Positions 8,045 through 14,798 of a stretch of 20,153 nt of DNA are shown here, one piece after another (positions within the stretch are counted from its first letter, which is position 1; the number at the start of each line of letters is the position of its first letter). Location: assembly GCA_011170385.1 (NCBI GenBank), contig DUFE01000049.1:1-20153 (forward strand), in the 5' to 3' direction. Source of the DNA: Dehalococcoidia bacterium (GTDB lineage Bacteria; Chloroflexota; Dehalococcoidia; Dehalococcoidales; W693). The translations under genes were made by a program, and so were the position numbers. The notes beneath the pieces were generated by a model that worked only from the letters and a program-made list of their open reading frames with translations, was not told the DNA's origin and did not search any database.

Positions 8045-8128
8045 AAAAAGGCACCAATTGCGCCTTGACCAAGCGAAACCGGTGCCCCAATTATCTTCGC
8101 CTCATCCGTCCGGGCAGTATTGAATTGT
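8045..8128 (-). promoter_or_regulatory. Structured leader/terminator element, copy A
   Basis: On the minus strand this element carries a conserved core (8107-8071, identical over 37 nt to copy B) and then a 14-position stem (8086-8073 with 8063-8050, one mismatch, two G-U pairs, 9-nt loop). The stem is followed directly by TTTTTATTT (8049-8042), so the 3' end looks like an intrinsic terminator. Upstream, AGGCGAA (8102-8096) can pair with TTCGCTT (8077-8071), which is part of the terminator's 5' arm and the loop edge. That provides an alternative, antiterminator-like fold. It sits between the GYD gene and the glycosyltransferase-like gene. I do not recognise a known riboswitch class. Confidence 0.6.
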
Positions 8129-8162
8129 TCGATATCACCATATCAACATTAATATATCCCAA

Positions 8163-8441
8163 TTACTCAAACAGCTTATCGAATTCCTCAACCGTAATAG
8201 CTGGCGAAGTTGTAAATGAGACGCCGAGAAGCTTCGTCAGCTCTACGGAAGCCTTCATTGCCTGCTCCAGGCTTGGGAAGTCAGCAATGGCTAATGCATC
8301 TGTTTCTCCAAGCAGAGCATATAAAGCCTTGACCTTCCCGCCACACCCTTCAACGATTGCGGCTGATTTGCTTGTCCTCTCAGTGCTGATCTCCTTCATT
8401 GCACCGGTAGAAAACTTGCCGAACATGATGTACGTAGTCAT
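8163..8441 (-). CDS. GYD-domain protein
   Basis: This 92-residue small cytoplasmic protein matches the GYD family in size and pattern: MTTYIMFGKFSTGAMKEIS at the start, an AIVEGCGGKVKALYALLGETDALAIADFPS centre and a helical C-terminus. It resembles the ferredoxin-like fold of stress-type dimeric alpha-beta barrel proteins. Function is not established for the family, and no catalytic residue is obvious. The start is ATG at 8441-8439, behind a good AAAGGAG 8-9 nt upstream. It follows the lipoprotein gene by 72 bp on the same strand and probably shares its transcript. Copy A of the structured element begins about 35 bp after its stop. Confidence 0.82.
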   Translation of the reverse strand: MTTYIMFGKFSTGAMKEISTERTSKSAAIVEGCGGKVKALYALLGETDALAIADFPSLEQAMKASVELTKLLGVSFTTSPAITVEEFDKLFE

Positions 8442-8513
8442 TTTTAATTCTCCTTTTTGTATTTGATTTCGTATTGCTCTATATCCACGCTAATCTAGGG
8501 TTTTATGACCCTT

Positions 8514-9221
8514 CTAGTTAACCGAGTACGATTGAAGCTCCATTAAGGTGACTCCTCCTTCATTTATTGATTTAACCATTGTTTTAGCCTCGTCTGACCA
8601 CCACATAGTCTGAGTGGTGCCGCTTGCGCTATCAAAGTAAGTTATTTTCCAGCAGCTGAAAGTGCCAGCGGCAACTGTGATATCCTCTTTACTTTCTACC
8701 GTATATGTTTCAGTGCCAGTCACAATATCTCCATATTGCTCACCATTAAAATAGCTGGTGGCGGTTTTCTCAGCCTCTACCACCTTACTAATTTCTAGCG
8801 GGAATAGAGATGCCCATGTACTATAAGAGTAAATTATTGAAGAGGTGAATACTTGTCCATTAGCACTGGTGGTATATTCATGTTTTACCCCATAGAGACA
8901 GGTTGCTTTATCCATCCAATATTTCATGCTAGTAGTTGTATAAACTACATCATCATGGGTAGAGCTCATAACAGGGTCAAACGACATATCTAGTACATAG
9001 CAGTCCCTGCCATCCACAGTCTCCTCTCTGATCACCTCCTCGGTGAGTGTATATGTTTTTCCATCCATTACATATACATAGCTCCAGACCCATTGATCCC
9101 CCACTTGAAAGACAGGTAATTGCCCTTCAGGCGGTGCTTCCTCTTTATCACAAGCTGGAAATGATAGTGGGATGATTATCAACAGACACACAATCAAAAC
9201 TACCACCAAAACTTTCTTCGT
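8514..9221 (-). CDS. Hypothetical lipoprotein (start codon unusual)
   Basis: This is a secreted lipoprotein of about 235 residues with no assigned function. A hydrophobic signal sequence ends in a lipobox-like FPAC, followed by an acidic linker (DKEEAPPEG). The mature part is beta-rich and full of aromatic, Ser and Thr residues (VGDQWVWSYVYV, CWKITYFDSASG, TMWWSDEAKTMVKS). Its AAGTFSCWKI motif recalls DUF3108/LolA-type barrels, so ligand or lipid binding is possible but unproved. The first standard start is TTG at 9209-9207, which leaves no basic n-region and lies 22 nt from the strong AAAGGAGG (9239-9232). The frame is open upstream, and ACG-AAG-AAA (9221-9213) stands 10 nt after that site and would supply the missing Lys-Lys. 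I therefore extend the feature to 9221 and flag the start as unusual. Confidence 0.7.
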   Translation of the reverse strand, partial: TKKVLVVVLIVCLLIIIPLSFPACDKEEAPPEGQLPVFQVGDQWVWSYVYVMDGKTYTLTEEVIREETVDGRDCYVLDMSFDPVMSSTHDDVVYTTTSMKYWMDKATCLYGVKHEYTTSANGQVFTSSIIYSYSTWASLFPLEISKVVEAEKTATSYFNGEQYGDIVTGTETYTVESKEDITVAAGTFSCWKITYFDSASGTTQTMWWSDEAKTMVKSINEGGVTLMELQSYSVN

Positions 9222-9231
9222 AGCTTCTCAG

Positions 9232-9239
9232 CCTCCTTT
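9232..9239 (-). promoter_or_regulatory. Strong Shine-Dalgarno deciding the lipoprotein start
   Basis: AAAGGAGG reads 9239-9232 on the minus strand. The next in-frame standard start (TTG, 9209) is 22 nt away, too far for normal use. The ACG at 9221 is 10 nt away. This spacing is the main reason to doubt the TTG start. Confidence 0.6.
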
Positions 9240-9248
9240 GCTGATAAT

Positions 9249-9336
9249 TTTAAAGGCACCGGCTACGCTTTTATTAAGCGAAACCGGTGCCCCAATTATC
9301 TTCGCCTCATCCACCCACCCGGGCAATATTGAATTG
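9249..9336 (-). promoter_or_regulatory. Structured leader/terminator element, copy B
   Basis: This is the second copy of the element at 8045-8128. The 37-nt core (9312-9276) is identical. The stem (9291-9278 with 9268-9255, 9-nt loop) has the same length, but its 3' arm differs. Two positions that form G-U in copy A form G-C here, and one U-A becomes U-G, so pairing is preserved. The following bases are TTTAAAATT, a weaker U-tract than in copy A. The alternative pairing AGGCGAA (9307-9301) with TTCGCTT (9282-9276) is also kept. The element lies in the 5' leader of the lipoprotein gene, just downstream of a candidate promoter. Confidence 0.6.
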
Positions 9337-9353
9337 TAATATACTACGAGGTA

Positions 9354-9382
9354 AATCTACTCTGCGAAATAGGTGCTGTCAA
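9354..9382 (-). promoter_or_regulatory. Candidate promoter for the lipoprotein-GYD operon
   Basis: On the minus strand TTGACA (9382-9377) is followed after 17 nt by TAGATT (9359-9354). Transcription would begin near 9347, just before copy B of the structured element, which would then form the 5' end of the mRNA. Confidence 0.5.
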
Positions 9383-9607
9383 GACCCTGCTCTCACCTTT
9401 TGAAGCAATTCGGGAGTACTAAGTTATTTCGAACACATAGCCGCCAGATTGTTGTTACAAATACTTGCCGTGAAGTCATTCTATTTTTTAATACGTAAGA
9501 TATTACCCATTGCAAACTTTTAAGAGATAAGAAAGAAAGTGCCTTGCTGTCAGCCCTTTAGCCCATCTTAACAGGTATATACGCGTCTATACCCTCATCC
9601 CTCCCCC
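9383..9607. other. Divergent intergenic region upstream of the opu promoter
   Basis: No gene or RNA was recognised. The only structure I see is a short inverted repeat, GGTATA (9574-9579) and TATACC (9588-9593) separated by 8 nt, ending 14 bp before the -35 box of the opuAC promoter. It is a possible operator. Confidence 0.3.
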
Positions 9608-9636
9608 TTGACATATGGCTAATAACAGCCTAGAAT
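9608..9636 (+). promoter_or_regulatory. Promoter for the opuAC-opuAA-opuAB operon
   Basis: A consensus -35 TTGACA (9608-9613) is followed by a 17-nt spacer and TAGAAT (9631-9636). The predicted start near 9643 leaves a leader of roughly 208 nt before the ATG at 9851, long for a simple operon. Confidence 0.65.
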
Positions 9637-9664
9637 CTAACATTATGAATATGGTTTGGACTTG

Positions 9665-9705
9665 AGCAGTTGATATACCTGTGGCTGTAGTTCAATTGCT
9701 TTTTA
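9665..9705 (+). terminator. Attenuator-like hairpin in the opuAC leader
   Basis: AGCAGTTGA (9665-9673) pairs with TCAATTGCT (9692-9700), 9 bp with one G-U, and a run of T (9700-9704) follows. It lies about 25 nt after the predicted transcription start and about 150 nt before the opuAC start. This is the layout of a leader attenuator or of the end of a short transcript. The 18-nt loop lowers its predicted strength. Confidence 0.4.
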
Positions 9706-9850
9706 CTTCTTGTGCCCCAAACATCCTCAATATCACCTATCTCGATACTCTCCCACCAGTACAGAAAACCCACATACCATAACCTTCCCCCTCTCTATTC
9801 ACGCAAGGAGCTTTTCCAGCCGTATAGGAATTGCAGGAGGTTATATATCT

Positions 9851-10837
9851 ATGATTAAAAAACGCAAGCTTTTCTCCAGTCTTTTTACGGTTGTCCTGTG
9901 TGTTATTCTCGCTCTGGTATCCGTTACCGGTTGTACTACCAAGAAAGAACCCCTAACATTCGCCGACCTTGACTGGGATAGTGCTCAGGTGCACAATCGC
10001 ATCGCCGCCTTTATCCTTGAGCATGGTTATGGTTACGAAATAAATTACAACTTCGGCTCCACTGTTCCTATGTTCGTCGGCTTAACCGATGGTAGTAACG
10101 ACATCAGCATGGAAATTTGGGTGGAGAACCAGCAGGAAGCCTATGACGAAGCTATAGCAGAAGGTACCGTAGTCGACCTCGGCGGCAACTATCTCGATAA
10201 CTGGCAGGGTTTTCTAGTACCTACCTATATGATTGAGGATGGTGATTTGCCAGCAGATATATCCGTAGACAACATTTCGGATTACTGGGAACTGTTCCAG
10301 GACCCGGAAGACCCGACAAAAGGACGCTTCTACTCCTGTATCGCCGGCTGGCAATGCGAATTAATCAATGAAGAGAAGTTTGGTGTCTACGGTCTGGATG
10401 AGTACTTCAATATTTTCCTGCCCGGCACTGGGGCTGCCTTGCTGACATCTATGGTATCCGCCTATGAAAGTCACGAGCCCTGGTTTGGCTATTACAGGTC
10501 ACCAACACCGGCACTGGGCTTATATGACATGACGGTAGTCGCTGAACCAGCTTATGATGAAGCAGTCTGGGAAGCCAACCATGGTTGTTCCTATCCCGCA
10601 GTAAACGTTAATATCTGCGTTACCGCCAGCCTTCCAGACAGGGCTCCCGAGGTGGTGGAGTTCCTGGAAAAGTATGATACCAGCGCCGCCATGACCAACG
10701 CCGCCCTGGCTTTTATGGAAAGCAATGAGGCAACTGCTGAAGAAGCGGCAGTCTTTTTCCTGCAGGAATATGAATCGGTTTGGACGCAGTGGGTACCAAG
10801 TGATATCGTTGATAAGGTTAAGGAAGCCCTGCCCTAA
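9851..10837 (+). CDS. opuAC: Glycine betaine/choline-type ABC substrate-binding lipoprotein
   Basis: This 328-residue extracytoplasmic binding protein of the OpuAC family captures quaternary ammonium osmolytes for import. The N-terminus is MIKKRKLF, a hydrophobic stretch, then a lipobox SVTGC with Cys28. The mature part has the family order: LDWDSAQVHNRIAAFILEHGYGYE, a segment with DISMEIWVENQQ, then SCIAGWQCE and a second lobe ending WTQWVPSDIVDKV. Several Trp and Tyr residues could form the aromatic box that cages the trimethylammonium group; their exact assignment needs a structure alignment. The start is ATG at 9851 because AGGAGG (9835-9840) lies at the right distance. A longer frame from 9710 has no ribosome binding site and would bury the signal peptide. 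It is first in the opuAC-opuAA-opuAB operon. Confidence 0.9.
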   Translation: MIKKRKLFSSLFTVVLCVILALVSVTGCTTKKEPLTFADLDWDSAQVHNRIAAFILEHGYGYEINYNFGSTVPMFVGLTDGSNDISMEIWVENQQEAYDEAIAEGTVVDLGGNYLDNWQGFLVPTYMIEDGDLPADISVDNISDYWELFQDPEDPTKGRFYSCIAGWQCELINEEKFGVYGLDEYFNIFLPGTGAALLTSMVSAYESHEPWFGYYRSPTPALGLYDMTVVAEPAYDEAVWEANHGCSYPAVNVNICVTASLPDRAPEVVEFLEKYDTSAAMTNAALAFMESNEATAEEAAVFFLQEYESVWTQWVPSDIVDKVKEALP

Positions 10838-10871
10838 ATAAAGAAGCTGAATACAAGAAAGAGAGAATAAC

Positions 10872-12143
10872 TTGGCAAACAATGCCGGCTCACAAAATGG
10901 CGAGGTTTGCATCGAGGTCGAGGGGCTGTGGAAGATATTTGGCCCTAACGCCGAGCAGGTTTTAAATTCGGAATTACGCACTGCCACCAGAGATGCTATA
11001 CTGGAGGAAACCGGCTGCGTGGTGGCGGTGCGGGATGTATCCTTCAAGGTTAGGCAGAGTGAGCTCTTTGTCATCATGGGACTTTCCGGCAGTGGCAAGT
11101 CCACCCTCATTCGCTGTATACTCCGCCTCATCGAGCCTACGGCGGGCAAGATTATCATCAACGGTGAGAATATTTGCGATTATGACGACAAGCAATTGAT
11201 GACTCTCCGTCGAAACACTATGAGCATGATCTTCCAGCACTTCGGCTTGTTTCCGCACCGCAGCGTTATCGACAATGTCGCTTATGGTCTGAAGGTCAGG
11301 GGGGCGGGTAAAGCGGAACGCTACTCCAAAGCACAGCGGGTTATAGAAAAGGTCGGTTTAACGGGCTGGGAAGACTATTACCCCGAAGCCCTTAGTGGCG
11401 GTATGCAGCAAAGGGTAGGAATCGCCCGCGCCCTAGCCAACGACCCTGAAATACTGTTAATGGACGAACCGTTCAGCGGGCTCGACCCGCTTATTCGTCG
11501 GCAGATGCAGGACGAGCTTATCGAACTCCAGGGAGAGCTGCAAAAAACAATCCTTTTCGTAACCCACGACCTAGACGAAGCCCTGAAGCTGGGGAGTTAC
11601 ATTGCCATAATGAAGGACGGAGTAATTATCCAGAGCGGCATCCCAGAGGAAGTTGTTACCAGCCCCGCCGGAGATTATGTACGCGAATTCGTTCAGGATG
11701 CTTCACCGGCAAAGGTGATTACCGCCGGCAGCATAATGACCGAACCGGAAACTATCATCTACGACTGGCAGGGACCCAAGGCAGCTCTTCACCTGCTGAA
11801 GAATGCTAAAAGCGACCACGGCTTCCTGGTAAGCAAGGGCCGAAAATACCTAGGTCTGGCGACTAAAACAAGCCTGTCCAAGCTGGTCAAGGACAACGTT
11901 AAATCCACTATAGAAGCGCTGGAGCCCGATATCGCCACCTGCACTCCTGATGCGCTGCTGGAGGACCTTTTTGCCCTGGCTGTTGCCACTAGGTATCCTA
12001 TCCCAGTTGTTGATGAAAAAGGCAAACTTGTTGGTGAAATAGAAAACGAAACCATCCTCAGCAGCATGGTTCAGTATAAAGAGACAGAATCAAAAGAGGA
12101 AGTAAAAGAAACGGGCACCGAGGAGAAAGACTCCGATGCTTGA
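10872..12143 (+). CDS. opuAA: Glycine betaine/proline ABC transporter ATP-binding protein with CBS domains
   Basis: This 423-residue cytoplasmic ATPase (OpuAA/ProV family) powers betaine import. The N-terminal helix (WKIFGPN) is typical of ProV. Walker A is GLSGSGKST (70-78), the Q-loop follows at about 122, the signature is LSGGMQQR (174-181) and Walker B is LLMDEP (195-200). Residues about 281-405 form a tandem CBS module (starting SIMTEPETIIYDW), which in characterised OpuA senses ionic strength or c-di-AMP. A charged acidic tail ends the protein. The start is TTG at 10872, with GAGAG just upstream; it is 34 bp after opuAC. Its stop overlaps the permease start by 8 bp. The TTG is the least certain point. 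Confidence 0.93.
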   Translation: MANNAGSQNGEVCIEVEGLWKIFGPNAEQVLNSELRTATRDAILEETGCVVAVRDVSFKVRQSELFVIMGLSGSGKSTLIRCILRLIEPTAGKIIINGENICDYDDKQLMTLRRNTMSMIFQHFGLFPHRSVIDNVAYGLKVRGAGKAERYSKAQRVIEKVGLTGWEDYYPEALSGGMQQRVGIARALANDPEILLMDEPFSGLDPLIRRQMQDELIELQGELQKTILFVTHDLDEALKLGSYIAIMKDGVIIQSGIPEEVVTSPAGDYVREFVQDASPAKVITAGSIMTEPETIIYDWQGPKAALHLLKNAKSDHGFLVSKGRKYLGLATKTSLSKLVKDNVKSTIEALEPDIATCTPDALLEDLFALAVATRYPIPVVDEKGKLVGEIENETILSSMVQYKETESKEEVKETGTEEKDSDA

Positions 12144-13221
12144 ATTCCCTGAGTGGCTTACCATACCGCTGTCGGACTGGATTATAGCCATTATGGACTG
12201 GGTGGAGGCGGTCTTCGGCGGTTTCTTCGGCACCATTGGCGATCTCGTCCTCTCCGGCGTCTTTGGCACCATGGCCAGCTCTTTTGGAATCAAAACCTTC
12301 CTATGGCAGATACCGGTAACATGGTGGGCTTTTTTCATATTAGTACTAGCGGTGCTGGTAATTGCAGCCGCCGTCATTATTGCCTGGCGAGCGATGCACC
12401 AACTGCGCCTGGTGATAATTACATTGTCTTCCCTGTTTGTCATTATCTTTAGCCTATTATTCGGCCTGCTCGGTATCGAAAGCTTACTCCTTCTAATCCC
12501 GTGGTGGCTGGTGATACTGGCGGTGGGCTACATCGCTTGGCGTGTCATAGGTAAATGGTGGGCTGGCCTGGCAGTAGTGATATCCCTGCTTGTTATAGGT
12601 AGCTTCAGATACGGTGATATCGGCTACTGGGATCTGTCCATGCAGACACTGGCTATCATCATCACCTCGGTAATTATCTCGCTGATAATAGGTATCCCTA
12701 CCGGCATCCTTATGTCACGCAATGAGCACATCGAGTCCCTGTTTAAGCCGGTGCTAGATGCCATGCAGACCTTGCCCAGTTTTGTCTATCTGGTGCCGGT
12801 TATGATACTCTTCGGTCTGGGCAAGGTACCGGCCACCTTTGCCACCATTATCTATGCCGTACCACCGGTCATCAGGCTGACCAATGCCGGCATACGTCAG
12901 GTTTCACCCAGTGCCATCGAAGCCGCAAGAGCCTTCGGCTCCAGTGCCCGCCAAACCCTTTTCGAGGTGCAATTACCCCTTGCTATACCATCAATATTGG
13001 TCGGTATCAACCAGACAACGATGATGGCACTGGCTATGGTGGTTATCGCCTCGATGGTAGGCGCCGGTGGTCTCGGTTTGGAGGTGCTGCGAGCTCTTCA
13101 GAGTCTTGATATAGGGCGCGGTTTTGAAGCTGGATTAAGTATCGTCCTACTAGCTATCGTTATCGACCGTATAACACACGCCATGGCTTCTAGGCAGCAG
13201 CATACCTCATCGCAAAGCTAA
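12136..13221 (+). CDS. opuAB: Glycine betaine/proline ABC transporter permease (ProW/OpuAB-like)
   Basis: This 361-residue inner-membrane permease forms the betaine translocation path with OpuAA. The C-terminal half (about 165-350) is a BPD_transp_1 domain: a GIPTGILMSRNEHIE segment, LPSFVYLVPVMILFGLGKVPA, and the EAA loop SAIEAARAFGSSARQTLFEVQLP (about 258-282), which contacts the ATPase. The first 165 residues add several further membrane helices, a longer N-terminal region than in the shortest OpuAB proteins and closer to ProW. The ATG at 12136 overlaps opuAA by 8 bp and is preceded by AGGAG (12121-12125), indicating translational coupling. No terminator is visible after the stop. Confidence 0.92.
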   Translation: MLEFPEWLTIPLSDWIIAIMDWVEAVFGGFFGTIGDLVLSGVFGTMASSFGIKTFLWQIPVTWWAFFILVLAVLVIAAAVIIAWRAMHQLRLVIITLSSLFVIIFSLLFGLLGIESLLLLIPWWLVILAVGYIAWRVIGKWWAGLAVVISLLVIGSFRYGDIGYWDLSMQTLAIIITSVIISLIIGIPTGILMSRNEHIESLFKPVLDAMQTLPSFVYLVPVMILFGLGKVPATFATIIYAVPPVIRLTNAGIRQVSPSAIEAARAFGSSARQTLFEVQLPLAIPSILVGINQTTMMALAMVVIASMVGAGGLGLEVLRALQSLDIGRGFEAGLSIVLLAIVIDRITHAMASRQQHTSSQS

Positions 13222-13249
13222 TATTTCCTACTCTTCTACTTAAATATCC

Positions 13250-13278
13250 TTGACTAATCAGTAAAGCCAATGTATTCT
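13250..13278 (+). promoter_or_regulatory. Promoter for the ABC-2 exporter operon
   Basis: TTGACT (13250-13255), a 17-nt spacer and TATTCT (13273-13278) form a near-consensus promoter. The predicted start near 13285 leaves about 20 nt before the ATG at 13305. This suggests the ABC-2 genes are transcribed separately from the opu operon. Confidence 0.55.
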
Positions 13279-13304
13279 TTTGTCAAAATACTCTTTTTTG
13301 AAAC

Positions 13305-14063
13305 ATGGCTCAAAATATTACCAATGGGGTTGCCGTCAAGGCGGATAAGGTTTCATTCCACTTTAAGAAGCTGAGAGCCATTGACGAACTATCACTGGTC
13401 GTTCCCGCCGGCATCAGTTTCGGTTTGCTGGGTCCCAACGGCGCTGGCAAGACGACGCTTATCCGTCTTATCACCGGTCTGTTAAAACCAAAGTCAGGCG
13501 GTATCGATGTCCTCGGACAACCCCCCTCACGTAAAAACGCCCGCCTTATCGGCTATATGCCACAGCTGCATTCGCTATACGCCGAGCTTTCGGTGATGCA
13601 GAACGTCAGCTTCTTCGCCAAGATATACGGCTTGAAGAATAGCAAGCAACGCCAGCAGCGAGTTGAGGAGGTTACCAAACTGGTCAACCTGTGGGGGCGC
13701 CGCAACGACTCGGTAATGAACCTGAGCGGCGGCATGAAGCAACGAGCCAGCCTTGCCTGCGCCATCGTCCACAATCCACCGCTGCTCCTCCTCGACGAAC
13801 CTACCGTCGGCCTCGACCCTGAGCTTCGTGTCACCTTCTGGGACTACTTCACCTCCCTAACGCAAGAGGGCACCACCCTTATTATCTCCAGCCACACTAT
13901 GGATGACGCTGCCCACTGCGATCGCCTGGGCTTCATGCGACAGGGCAAGGTCATCGCCCAGGGGACGCCCACCGAACTAAAGGAAGCCACCGGTCAGCCG
14001 GAAGCATCGCTGGAAGAAGCTTTTCTGCACTTTATTCACCGGGAGGAGGGAAGCGATGGGTAG
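13305..14063 (+). CDS. ABC-2 type exporter, ATP-binding protein
   Basis: This 252-residue cytoplasmic ATPase belongs to an ABC-2 exporter of the DrrA/NodI/CcmA-like group. Walker A is GPNGAGKTT (about residues 44-52), the Q-loop is in GYMPQLHSLY, the signature is LSGGMKQRAS, Walker B is LLLLDEPTVGLDP and the H-loop is in IISSHTMDDA. The C-terminus has the usual GKVIAQGTPTELKE ending. The start is ATG at 13305 with little Shine-Dalgarno support, and its own promoter lies just upstream. Its stop overlaps the permease start by 8 bp, so the two are a pair. Substrates of this group include drugs, lipids and polysaccharides; none can be named here. Confidence 0.92.
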   Translation: MAQNITNGVAVKADKVSFHFKKLRAIDELSLVVPAGISFGLLGPNGAGKTTLIRLITGLLKPKSGGIDVLGQPPSRKNARLIGYMPQLHSLYAELSVMQNVSFFAKIYGLKNSKQRQQRVEEVTKLVNLWGRRNDSVMNLSGGMKQRASLACAIVHNPPLLLLDEPTVGLDPELRVTFWDYFTSLTQEGTTLIISSHTMDDAAHCDRLGFMRQGKVIAQGTPTELKEATGQPEASLEEAFLHFIHREEGSDG

Positions 14064-14790
14064 CAGCACTTTTACCATCGCCGGGCGGCTGATGAACCAG
14101 TTGATACGTGACCGCAGAACACTGGGGCTGATAATAATCGTTCCGCTGGTAGTGATGAGCCTCATTGGCCTCAGTTTTCCCGATGAGGGCATACTGGACT
14201 ATATCGCCCCGGCGATGCTGGCCGCGCTTGCGCTCTTCTTCAGTTTCCTGCTTACTGGCATAAGCTTCCTGAGGGAGCGTTCTCAGGGCACCATGGAGCG
14301 GCTGATGGCGTCTCCGGTATCACGGCTGGACGTGGTATTCGGTTATCTCTTCGGCTTCTTCTTCTTCGCCCTAGCCCAGACTTTGATAATAGTGCTGTTC
14401 ACTATCTATGTATTCGATATCAACTTCATGGGAGAAATATGGCAGATTCTCGTTTTTCAGATTCTGGTTATCACCGGTTCCGTCACCCTGGGTATATTCA
14501 CCTCAACCTTTGCCCGCAACGAGTTCCAGATGGTACAATTCATACCCCTTATTATCTTGCCGCAGATGTTCCTGAGCGGCGTTCTCTGGCCGGTAGAGCA
14601 GATGCCCGACTACCTGCAATGGATGTCAGCAGCTATGCCGCTGACCTATGCCATCGACGGGCTGAGAGACATCATGCTATACGGCAAAGGCCTGCTTGAT
14701 GTCGGCTTTGAACTGGCGGTGCTGGCTGGCTTTACTGTGGTTACGTCGGTGCTTGCGGCTCTCACTTTGAGGCGAGGTGCCGCCGGTTAG
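14056..14790 (+). CDS. ABC-2 type exporter, permease
   Basis: This 244-residue integral membrane permease with about six helices is the partner of the preceding ATPase. Family features are the cytoplasmic N-terminus MNQLIRDRRTLGLIIIVPLV, the conserved FLRERSQGTMERLMASPVSR segment after helix 2 (E-x-GT-x-E pattern), and the PLTYAIDGLRDIMLYG segment before the last helix. These match the DrrB/NodJ ABC-2 family. The start is ATG at 14056, preceded by GGGAGGAGGG and overlapping the upstream stop by 8 bp. It ends 8 bp from the oppositely oriented phosphatase gene. No terminator was seen in that short gap. Confidence 0.92.
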   Translation: MGSSTFTIAGRLMNQLIRDRRTLGLIIIVPLVVMSLIGLSFPDEGILDYIAPAMLAALALFFSFLLTGISFLRERSQGTMERLMASPVSRLDVVFGYLFGFFFFALAQTLIIVLFTIYVFDINFMGEIWQILVFQILVITGSVTLGIFTSTFARNEFQMVQFIPLIILPQMFLSGVLWPVEQMPDYLQWMSAAMPLTYAIDGLRDIMLYGKGLLDVGFELAVLAGFTVVTSVLAALTLRRGAAG

Positions 14791-14798
14791 CCCAACAC

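Noticed and set aside
8065..8466. 133-codon plus-strand frame across the GYD gene.
   Set aside because: It is antisense to a well-supported GYD-domain gene with a good ribosome binding site, and its translation has no recognisable features.
8045..9336. Coding explanation for the repeat: one minus-strand frame reads DEAKIIGAPVSL in both copies.
   Set aside because: The shared peptide is only as long as the identical DNA core. The frames diverge and stop soon after, upstream starts are lacking, and the differences preserve base pairing rather than codons.
9710..9850. N-terminal extension of the betaine-binding protein from 9710.
   Set aside because: It would place 47 residues before a canonical lipoprotein signal peptide, lacks a ribosome binding site, and overlaps the leader; ATG 9851 has AGGAGG at the right distance.
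10520..11161. 213-codon minus-strand frame across the opuAC/opuAA junction.
   Set aside because: It is antisense to two clearly conserved genes. The translation is Ser/Leu-rich noise typical of the complement of coding DNA.
14791..14798. Bidirectional terminator between the ABC-2 permease and the phosphatase.
   Set aside because: The gap is only 8 bp and no inverted repeat with T-runs is visible around it.
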